Source: Pilaira anomala
Taxonomy: Eukaryota; Mucoromycota; Mucoromycetes; Mucorales; Mucoraceae
Reading direction: 5' to 3'
Length of the DNA stretch: 64,000 nt
Assembly: GCA_025716855.1 (NCBI GenBank)
Contig: JAIXMQ010000033.1
Coordinates: forward strand, 248,001 to 312,000
The translations under genes and the position numbers were made by a program. The notes under the pieces were generated by a model. The model did no database searches. It was not told the origin of the DNA and worked only from the letters and a program-made list of their open reading frames with translations. This document shows, piece after piece, positions 55,412 to 64,000 of the stretch; position 1 is the stretch's first letter; each line of letters begins with the position of its first letter.

Positions 55412-56410
55412 TATTTTATTTTAAAAAAAAAAATAGTAAGAAAGAAAGAAAGAGAAAAAAAAGAGAGAGAGAGAGAGAGAGAAAGCTATTTATAACCAAC
55501 TTTTCACTTGTTCATTCTCCCTTCCCGTGACATGAACACACAATGAGGACAAGAAAAAGAGTTGTTATCAGGTGTTAATGGGTTTTTTTTTTCTCGTTTT
55601 TGATTTTATTTTAAAACGGAGTTTTTCTTTCTATATATACAAAGTTTTGAAAAAAAAAAAAAAAAAAAAAAAAAGTTTATTTTTACTTTTTGTAAAACGG
55701 AAAAAAAAACAATAAAAACTTATTTAAAAACGTCGTGTTTAAAAAGCTTATCTTGATTGTGATATTAAAAGTATCATTCTCTCACAGAAATGACGTCTGC
55801 TTACTCTTTCTCTTTTTTTTTTTTACGCGTTGTCTATTTTGTTTCAGCCCACTATTTTTTTTTTTTTGGTTCTCGCCTTTTTGTATAATTTCAATTTTAT
55901 GAAATTGTAATAAGCAAACAGTAATATATTAAATGCCTCTCTCTCTCTTTCTTTTGTTTTCGTCATTTAGTTATGAATTCATCTTGAAATGATGTGATAA
56001 AAAAAAAAAAAAAAATGAAATAGGTATAGTTCGCAATAGAGGGGAAAAAGTTTAGTGCGAAAATTAGTGATTCGAAAAAAAAAAAAAAATGTTTGGGGGA
56101 GACACCAGTCTTCTTTTTTTTTTTTTTTTTTTTTTACCCCTTGATTACTTGTTGCTGCAGTTTATTTATTTACTTTAGTCTCGATTTTTACATAAGAAAA
56201 AGGGGGAAAAAAAAAAAGGAAGTCGTGATTCAAGTGATACTACGTCAAGGTCTTTTTTTTAATGAAACCTTAATACCTTAAAAAAAAAAGTGCTACTCTG
56301 AGTTTTAAAAAAGAAAATGATGAAATTTTTATTTTATTTTTTTCAAAAAAAGAAAATGAGTATGTTTGGTATATAAAGGATGTTTGTGTATATGTATAAG
56401 ATGAAATGGA
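55412..56410. other. Intergenic, homopolymers and GA microsatellite
   Basis: About 1 kb between transportin (promoter side) and the 3' end of the FYVE gene. It contains a (GA)n tract at 55461-55482, a T20 run near 56114-56135, and A runs near 55651-55673 and 55998-56015. Confidence 0.5.
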
Positions 56411-57931
56411 TTAATAAAGAGAATCCGTGGCTAATTGATAAAAGCATTTATCACATACACGTGAAAATACGGGATGATGTGTTTCTTTTGCAGAAAATAA
56501 GGGCAATCGATTGCCACTGTGTGTATTACAATAAATTTGACCGCATCTAAATAAAAAAAAAAAAAAAGAAATAATAAATAAAAAAGTACTTTTTAAACAA
56601 ATATTAATACTTTACCCACGGCAATGATGCTTTCGTTGAAACCAATTAAATGGTTGATTACAGTTTTTAAATGAACATACTTTTACATTTTCATCTTTTT
56701 GCCATTCATCTTTTTCTAGTAATTTAAATTTTGTTTGACGATCTTGATGTGTGATCTCGAGACTATATTTGTGTTGATAAACACTTGATTGATTGAAGCT
56801 AGTGATATCATCTGTTGCCTTGGAAGCTAGTAACTAATGGCAACAGAGGAAAGTTTAAATTAATGACTCATTTTTTTTTTTTTTTATATATATATATATA
56901 CTACTACTTACTCTGTCAGGAATTAAAGATGGCTCAATGGTAGTACAGACACCTTGAACGGAAATAATTGTATCTAGCTCATTTTTATCTTTAGTCTGTT
57001 TAATAGTAATACCCGTTGTAGTTGACTTGAGACCTTTGTACAATGCATTATAAATGGATAAGATACCATGTTTTTCATTCACTGGTGGAGGTGTTGGGGC
57101 AGTCTTGGGTACTGCTAAATCAAAAGAAGTGATGGAAGAAGCTTTTGTAGAAGAACAAGTAAAAGATAACAATTGATCTAGTAAGAGTTGCTGTTGTTGT
57201 ACAAATGATTTACACTTTTCAATTTGTAAATTATATTCAGTTGAATCTGAAGGATGATGAGTCAAGTTCTTTAAAGTATTTGAATAATCTGTGATACTTG
57301 AATTTAAATTCTTTAGTATTTGTTCACGTTGTTCCACATTATGTAACGTCGATGATTGCCATTGAAAACAATTATTTTGGTCAGTTGAAGAAGAACAAGA
57401 AGATGAAGATGAGGGGCTATTATTTACTTGTTCTTCTTCTTCTTCTTCTTCTTCTGGTTCAGAAGAAAAGCACATTTCATTACTTTTACAAGCAGCACAT
57501 TTCCTTAAATGTTGATAAAGTACAATTTGTTGTTGTTGTTTTTTTTGTTTTTCTTCAATCTCTTCTTTTTCCAATCGGGTTTTATCCGTTGTTGTAGCAG
57601 TAGTAGCATCTTGTTGTTGTTGCCAAGCAGCAGTACCTTTAAGATCACTAATTGACAATGTACGAGTACGAAGTTCTCTTTTATTATTATTTTGTTTCAT
57701 CGATCGATTCATATTCATCATGCTATGTCTTCTTTTTAATAAACTTTCTTCGGCTACTCCTCTTTCTTGTTGAGTAAGTGCTTTTTGCTTCTTAATGATC
57801 TCTACAATATCATTCACTCTCACATCTTTAGAGATACTTGCAATCGTACCTCTTCGAATAGATGATCGTCTTTGAAAGACGTGTGGAGGTTGAGGTGTCA
57901 ACATAATGGGTGCGATCGCGTATTCAGTCAT
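56411..57931 (-). CDS. FYVE zinc-finger protein
   Basis: Three exons: 57931-56912, 56833-56616, 56546-56411; 457 aa. Residues 1-340 are low-complexity, with basic N-terminal stretches, poly-Gln, poly-Glu and poly-Ser tracts, and a possible coiled coil near 195-250. The C-terminal 75 residues form a FYVE finger: the WxxD start (W384-D387), C393 and C398, the basic ligand site FQRKHHCRGCG, CNTHSG, and SRVCDKC. FYVE domains bind PI3P on endosomal and vacuolar membranes. The first Cys pair is C-x4-C instead of C-x2-C. The split of the HHCRG codon run by an intron is consistent in phase. The specific function is unknown. Confidence 0.88.
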
Positions 57932-58719
57932 GATTTTAATATAAAAAAAAAAAAAAGTGAGAGAAAAAAAAGAAAAAAAAGAAATAAAAAAAAAAAAAAA
58001 AAGGGCGTTATTTATAATAAATAAATAAATAATGATATCATGTGTGTGATTTGATACACACTAAGGGGGGCAGCTTTAGCAGTTTGTTGTTGTTGTTGTT
58101 GTTATTTTGTATAATAATGTCAATTTAAACGAATACCTATTTGATCTCATTCTCCCCTGATATATAACATAAAAATGTTGTTAATGAATACTATACTCCC
58201 CTTCATTGTTTCCCTTTTGGAAAATTAACCTTTTTTTTTTTTCCTCAGCCCATCATTAAACTATGCTCAAAAAAGAACCCCACATTTTTTTTTTTTTGAA
58301 AAAATGGCTTATACTTAAAAGGTGTTTCGCTGATGATGTTGTGTGTGTTCACCATGATGAAACTTGTAGCATCTTTTTTTTCGGATCATCTATTTTTCGG
58401 TCCGATATCCTTTTATTTTGATCTTGCTTGTTAAAAAAAAAAAAGGGTAAAACCACACACACACACACACACACACAATAACAACAAAATATAAAAAATC
58501 AAACTGTGTATTGTAAACTCGCTTTTTTAAAATAAAACGAGTTCATTTCGATGAACCATCACAACAGTAAAAAAAATAAAATAAAAAAACTTTTTGATTG
58601 GCTTAAAACAAGGCTTTGTTGTTCGCGTTAAAAAATATAATTTTATTGTACGCACATACACAGTTCTTTTTGTTTTTCTTTTTTTTTTTTTCTTTATTTT
58701 TTATTTTTATTTTTTAGAA
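57932..58719. promoter_or_regulatory. Divergent promoter region, FYVE gene / WD40 gene
   Basis: About 790 bp between two divergent start codons, with A18-type runs, a (TTG)n stretch at 58083-58105 and a (CA)13 microsatellite at 58454-58479. No defined motif. Confidence 0.5.
58454..58479. repeat. (CA)13 microsatellite
   Basis: Thirteen CA units, about 240 bp upstream of the WD40 gene start. Confidence 0.95.
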
Positions 58720-60219
58720 ATGGACACTTCACGAAATACCCATTACCCTTCTTACCCATACCAACGTTCAACTCAAGATACCGTTCAACCACCATCTAAA
58801 GAAATATATCAATATGATGCACCTTGGCTAACTTATGCTCTCGATTGGTGTAAAACTCCCATTGAACAAAAGAGTTTTCGACTAGCTGTTGGTAGTTTTA
58901 TTGAAGATAGTAACAACAAGGTAACAGAAAAAAAAAAAAAAAAAAAAAAGTACATGCTTTCTTTTTTTCATCTTTCTTTTAACATCTTTCTTTTTTTTTC
59001 AGCTGCAAATTATTGCACGTACCGACTTACTTGATACACACGGTCCTATTGACCAGTCAAATGATTTTACACCTATTGCTGAGGCAGATTCTTATTATCC
59101 TATTACAAAAGTATTATGGGAACCAAGAAAGGTATACACAAGTGTGTGTGGGTAGGTGCGTTAAACGGAGTTTTAACACTTTTTTTTTTTTTTTTTTTTT
59201 ATGATACAAAGGGCGACGCAAGAAATAGTGATTTATTAGCTACAACGGGTGATATTTTGAGAATTTGGGAATTAGTTGATGATCCAGGATATGGTCAAAC
59301 GAATTCAATCAATAGTTCTAGTCGAGCAAACACGAATACAGATCGTCATCAACAAAGATTGGTGAAAAAAGCTGAATTAGTGAACGTAAGTATATGTAAA
59401 GAGTACAAAGAATAAGTTATATTTATATATATAGATACATAGATGAAACAATCGGACTTTTGTGCTCCGTTAACTTCGTTTGATTGGAATGAGACAGATC
59501 CTTCACTAGTAGTAACATCAAGTATAGATACAACATGTACTGTTTGGAACGTAGAAACGAATCAAGCCAAGACACAATTAATTGCTCATGACAGTGATGT
59601 ATATGATGTTGCATTTATGCATGGATCAGCAGATACATTTGCAAGCGTAGGAGCGGATGGATCAGTTCGATTATTTGACTTGAGATCATTAGAACATTCA
59701 ACTATTTTGTATGAAGCACAACAACCTACTACAGTCAATAATACAAATCATCGAAATTCAGGTACGGTCCCCTTATTACGTTTACAGTTTAGTCGCATGA
59801 ATTCAAATTTGTTGGCTACATTTCATATGGATTCTGCTATTGTTCAAATATTGGATATTCGTTATCCAAGTGCACCTGTAGCTGAATTATCTAAAAGTCA
59901 TAGTGGTAGTATAAATTGTTTATCTTGGTCTCCTACCGAATCAGGTCAAATTGCTACAGGTGGTGATGATTCTCAAGTATTAGTTTGGAATATTAATCAA
60001 ACTTCTGATAATAATAATAATAATAATAATAATAATAGAAATTATTATCATCAACAACAAAATACACAAAGATATAGTCATCAACCTCCAAGATCTGTTC
60101 AAGATCCACTTTTAGCTTATGTTGCTGATGCAGAAGTGAATTCACTTACTTGGAGTAAATCTGCTCCAGAATGGATTGGTGTTGGATTTGGTAAAACAAT
60201 TCAAGCACTTCGAGTTTAA
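58720..60219 (+). CDS. DCAF7/WDR68/TTG1-type WD40 protein
   Basis: Four exons: 58720-58920, 59003-59131, 59212-59385, 59443-60219; 426 aa. WD40 repeats are visible across the protein, with family-specific segments: YDAPWLTYALDWC near the N-terminus, DLLATTGDILRIWEL, CAPLTSFDWNETDPSLVVTS, DSDVYDVAFMHG, FASVGADGSVRLFDLRSLEH and GDDSQVLVWNI. These match the highly conserved DCAF7/TTG1 (LWD) group, which scaffolds DYRK kinases and transcription factors and can act as a CRL4 receptor. A poly-Asn insert, encoded by an AAT repeat at 60009-60036, interrupts the last repeats. It converges with the next gene, 18 bp between stop codons. Confidence 0.93.
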
Positions 60220-60237
60220 CTGTAATAACTTTTATTT

Positions 60238-61221
60238 TTACAAGTAATATAAACAAATTAAAAAAGAAAATAAAAGTAATGATAAAAGTCCCCAATCTCT
60301 TATTCCAACCCATATTTCATCTCTTTTCCATGCTGCTTGAATCTTTTTTTCTAATTCAATTAATCTTGTCTCTAAACTCATCGTTTTACGGTACTTGTCA
60401 AATCTTGATCTTAATATCATGTTTTTCTTTTTAGTTTCCTTAATTTTATCTGTAGTCTTGTTTGTGTTTAACTGATGTGATTTCATTTCACTAAAATGTT
60501 CATGTCGTATACTACCAAGTGATTCATCATAGATATCTAATTGCTTTTGCATATTGATCAAGTCTTGTTTATACCTTTCTATTTCTTCCTTATTTATTTC
60601 AATCCTTTTTTTTTGTTTACTTATTTCATTCCATTTATTTAATACATCTTTATTCATCAACTGAATAGCCATATCAAAAGTGCTATATATCTGTTAGTTG
60701 AATATACTTATATTTACCTTGCACTTACATGAAGCGTTCGTTACAGTTCGTGTCTCCTTGTGGTATTTCAAAACTAATCATTGTATCTGAATCCAATCTT
60801 TTCATACCAAATCGTACTTGATTTGCTCCCTCATTAATCTTGACTCGTTTCACTGGTTTCTTTAATATCTCTAATTCAGCTACTTGTTCTTCATCTTCTG
60901 TTCTATCACGTGCCCTGGAAGGATCGATGACCCGTATCGAAGCTATAAACCATAAAAACTCTGTTTAAATATTCTAATCATATTAAAATTGCCTTTACCA
61001 TCATCAGATAATCCATCATCATCACTAGGTACACTATCAGTAACGGACATTTTTTTATACTGACTTATAAACCTCGTCTTACTCGAATGTTGCTTTAAAC
61101 GATGAACGAAATTAGAAAGTGTAGGTTTTCTAGTTATTGTCTGATGGTAAGGTTCAAATGTTGTTTGTTGAGACCTTCCTTGGTCTGTTCTAATAAAATT
61201 GTTGACCTCTTCAAACTCCAT
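60238..61221 (-). CDS. Tail-anchored coiled-coil protein, unknown family
   Basis: Three exons: 61221-60999, 60942-60729, 60682-60238; 293 aa with consistent phases. The N-terminal third is Ser/Thr/Lys-rich (PTLSNFVHRLKQHSSK). The middle and C-terminal parts form a long charged coiled coil (about residues 150-265, for example EEIERYKQDLINMQKQLDIY). A single hydrophobic segment, WGLLSLLLFSFLICLYYL, ends the protein. This gives a tail-anchored topology with the coiled coil in the cytosol, as in SNARE-like or tethering factors, but no SNARE signature is seen and I do not recognise the family. Its stop codon is 18 bp from that of the convergent WD40 gene. Confidence 0.7.
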
Positions 61222-61341
61222 ACTTGTGTATTTGTAGCTGCAAAAAAGAAAAAACGGGAGAAAAGGAAAAAGTGAAAAACAGTGAGAAAAATGAAAATAC
61301 CGTGATAATAATTTATTTTATTTATTTATTTATTTGTATGT

Positions 61342-61373
<32 letters not shown>

Positions 61374-61379
<6 letters not shown>

Positions 61380-62089
61380 GTGGATCAAAGAATAAACAGG
61401 AGCATCCAAAACTTCAGCACCATGTAAGAAATCAAGTTCCATAACGAAAACGTATTCGACAGTAGTAGCATTACACTTCTTGATCAATTCACCAGCAGCA
61501 GCAGCAGATCCACCTGTAGCAATCAAATCATCAATCACAATCACACGAGCACCTTCCTTAAGAGAAGACTTTTGGATTTCAAAGATATCCTATGTAACAC
61601 TGTTAATTTATTTGAAAAACAAAAAACCCTTTTTTTTTTTTATTATTACCTCTCCGTATTCCTTCTTGTAAACTGCTTGAACACAATCTCCAGGTAATTT
61701 ACCTTGCTTACGAACAGGTACAAAAGCAGCACCTAAACGAAGGGCAATCAATGGACCAAATAAGAAACCACGAGCATCAAGGCCTATCAAACTTTACTTT
61801 AATTACATTTTCTTCTCTATTTATTTAAATCGCTTACCAACAACAGCATCAATCTTTTCAGCATAAGTAGAGGTAATATGATGAACAATATGACAGATGA
61901 GTGCTTCAACAGCAGTGGGATCTTGGAAAATAGGGAACATATCCTTGAACACAATACCCTAATATACATGTTTGTATCTTGTTCTCTCTTAATGTTTTGT
62001 CTTGCAAAAAAAAAAAGTTATACCTTTTGAGGGAAATCCTCATGTGTTCCGAGCAAGCTCTTGAGACGTTCGATATCTTGGTTACTCAT
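61374..62089 (-). CDS. APT1: Adenine phosphoribosyltransferase (APRT)
   Basis: Four exons: 62089-62024, 61958-61838, 61783-61650, 61589-61374; 178 aa, the normal APRT size. Key motifs: [17 protein letters not shown] at the N-terminus, [31 protein letters not shown], and the PRPP-binding loop [19 protein letters not shown]. It converts adenine and PRPP to AMP and pyrophosphate for purine salvage in the cytosol. A long T tract follows immediately downstream of the stop codon. All catalytic motifs are intact. Confidence 0.97.
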
Positions 62090-62520
62090 TGATTGAAAAT
62101 AAGGTTTTTTAAAAGGGTAAAAGAAGAAGAAAAAAAAAAAAATTGTACAAGTTTTATTGAAAAAAAAAAACTAGTGACTGTCTAATGGTGTAATTTAATC
62201 TTTCCATCTTTTTTTTTTTTTTTTTTTTTTTTTTTACATGGTTTTGCAGAGAAATTTAGAATTGAATTAAAAAGAGTTGCTAGTATGTATATATATATAT
62301 CAATTGAAGTCATATCTTGCCGTAACTCTTGGTACTTTTTTTTTTCTACATTATAAAAGCTTTATCTTGTTTTTTCCCACAGCAGAAAATAGAAATATGG
62401 AAAAAAAAAAAAAAAAGTCTTCAAGGTCCGAGAAAAAAAAAAAACGACGAAAGGGGGAACAATTGTTGTGGTACTACCCTCTTTTTCTGTTTGATAAGCG
62501 ATAAGCGATAGGGACGCATA
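62090..62520. promoter_or_regulatory. Divergent promoter region APRT / Zn2Cys6 gene
   Basis: 431 bp between divergent starts with T25-type and A16-type tracts. No specific binding site assigned. Confidence 0.5.
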
Positions 62521-62584
62521 ATGGAATTGAAACGAGTCAATAGAGCATGGTATAATAAAATGATAAAAACTTTTAATAAATTTG

Positions 62585-62615
<31 letters not shown>

Positions 62616-63924
62616 GTGATTTCTGTCGAATGAAAAAATCGAAATGTACGTTTGAAAAAGGAAAAAAAAAGTGTTTCAACTGTATAGCTTATAATATGAC
62701 TTGTGAATTAACAGCGTAAGCTTATTAAACAAACGGAAAACAAAAAACGTTAGTGGAAAGAGTAGACTTTTAACTATTTCAACAATAGACCAAAAAAACG
62801 TGGACCAAAATCAAAGTAATAATAATAATAAAAAAAAGGTTCAAATTTTCTAAAAATAAGTTTACACAGTGATGATTTAGAACAACGTATTGAACACATT
62901 GAAAAAAGAATAAAACAAGTCAACCCCAAGAAATTAACTTCTAATTTATTTGATGAATCTGGTGTATTAGGCCCTAGACAATGGCCATCTGGTGTCACTT
63001 ACGATAGTATTCATTACCTAGGTGATGTATCAACCATTCAATTCTTTTATGATAAAATACGTCTAGACAACAGTCAAGGTCATACTCTGAAAAAGTTTAA
63101 TGATGGTGTCGTCTTAATTACTGATCCAGGTCTCCCAAGTCAACAATCAAGTAAGATACCTGGTTTTGAATGGCCTCAAAATATCCATCCTGTTGGTGAA
63201 GATATTCATAAATACATATATACCGTTACTGGTCTTGATCGATATACTGCCGTTCGATTATTAAAGTTATATTTCTCTCATGTTCATCCAATTTTACCTG
63301 TCATTGATAAAACTGAATTTATTAAACAGTACAGAGATCGTGTTCAGACTTATCCTTCAGGTGAATTATTAAACGCCATGTTTGGTGCTGCCGCTCGATG
63401 GGTTGAATGTGAAAGCTTAGAACCTGCAGACCATAAGAAAAGAATAACTCCATCAGATGCTGTATGGGATGTTCCTGTAGGTTGGTCTGACCATTTTTTC
63501 AATCAGGCAGAATATATCATCACCAACTGGTCTAGTCCTCCTACGGTTTCAAATGTACAAGCCATTATTTTAATATTAAATCTTCGAGGTGATCGTGAAT
63601 CAAGGTCCTCAGAATGTTGGCAACTGGGTGGTTACGTATGTAAATCATATAACAAATATATCTCCTTGTCTTAAATTCTTATTCTATCTATAGGCTATAC
63701 GTGTGGTAATTTTTATTTTTAATCGATTTTTATTTTTTTTAAAAAAAAACACTTAAAATATATATACTATCTAGGCACATTTACTTGGTCTACATCGATC
63801 TTGTGAAGATTGGGATATCTCAAGGAATGAAAAAGAAACACGAAAAAGACTATGGTGGGCTTTATATATTACAGACAGATTCCAAACAGCTATTCTTAGT
63901 CGACCACTTAACCTAAGGGACGAG
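62521..63924 (+). CDS. Zn2Cys6 fungal transcription factor (3' end outside window)
   Basis: Exons within the window: 62521-62549 (29 nt), 62617-62715, 62870-63635, 63694-63705 (12 nt), 63775-63924; the gene continues after a poly-A-containing intron. Exons 1 and 2 join to give the GAL4-type cluster ACDFCRMKKSKC...CFNCIAYNMTC. A short dimerisation helix (DDLEQRIEHIEKRI) follows. From about residue 160 on lies the fungal-specific transcription factor domain (LLKLYFSHVHPILPVIDK). The microexon supplies AIRV, which completes the conserved AxRxAxxLGLHR helix with the next exon (AHLLGLHRSCEDWDIS), followed by RKRLWWALYITDR. Target genes are unknown. The start codon is chosen because it leads directly into the zinc cluster. 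Confidence 0.88.
63694..63705 (+). other. 12-nt microexon of the Zn2Cys6 gene
   Basis: GCTATACGTGTG lies between TATAG and GTAATT, in phase 0, and encodes Ala-Ile-Arg-Val. The four residues fit the conserved helix of the fungal transcription factor domain exactly. Skipping it would keep the frame. Confidence 0.75.
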
Positions 63925-63929
63925 GTAAG

Positions 63930-63975
<46 letters not shown>

Positions 63976-64000
63976 AGACCATTCATTAATATCATTCTTT

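Overview
The window is eukaryotic nuclear DNA from a filamentous fungus, most likely an early-diverging Mucoromycota (Mucorales-type) genome. The reasons are very AT-rich intergenic DNA, dozens of poly-A/poly-T tracts (several of 30-60 nt), many short GT-AG introns of about 45-70 nt, and compact gene islands separated by repeat-rich deserts. Species cannot be fixed from the sequence alone. No rRNA, tRNA or CRISPR was found. Exon structures were worked out by hand from splice sites and reading phase. In every complete multi-exon model the exon lengths sum to a multiple of three.

Layout. 1-2.9 kb: two F-box/LRR genes, the first cut by the window edge. 2.9-5.75 kb: no recognisable gene. 5.75-9.48 kb: a divergent reductive iron-uptake pair, FTR1 permease and FET3 ferroxidase, sharing a 619-bp promoter with three ATCTGATAA (GATA-type) motifs. 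11.0-13.8 kb: a Tc1/mariner element with one in-frame stop, then a decayed F-box gene. 14.3-16.9 kb: an 859-aa repeat protein with LEA/perilipin-like helical repeats ending in a CaaX box. 17.5-18.0 kb: an Mss4/Dss4-like protein. 18-25 kb: degraded DNA with a broken Sel1-repeat gene, a second broken gene and two copies of a 173-bp MITE.

25.1-42.8 kb is a dense housekeeping island: TFIIF-alpha, an apparently nucleotide-pocket-dead kinesin-like protein, a four-TM RING-H2 E3 ligase, a secreted 2H-phosphoesterase-like protein, RNR1, an Oca/Siw14-type phosphatase-like protein lacking the catalytic Arg, CDC73, TAP42, and a small secreted Cys-containing protein. 42.8-52.0 kb is a gene desert with a three-copy tandem repeat of about 381-400 bp, coding remnants and a third, diverged MITE containing about 60 T. 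52.0-64.0 kb is again dense: transportin (KAP104 type), a FYVE protein, a DCAF7/TTG1-type WD40 protein, a tail-anchored coiled-coil protein, APRT, and a Zn2Cys6 transcription factor that runs off the window and contains a 12-nt microexon.

The genes are mostly independent housekeeping functions (transcription, nuclear import, nucleotide metabolism, PP2A signalling, ubiquitination). The only clear functional pair is FTR1-FET3. The most unusual items are the pseudo-kinesin, the CaaX-terminated repeat protein, the TA-flanked MITE family, the secreted 2H-like protein, and the iron-pair promoter.
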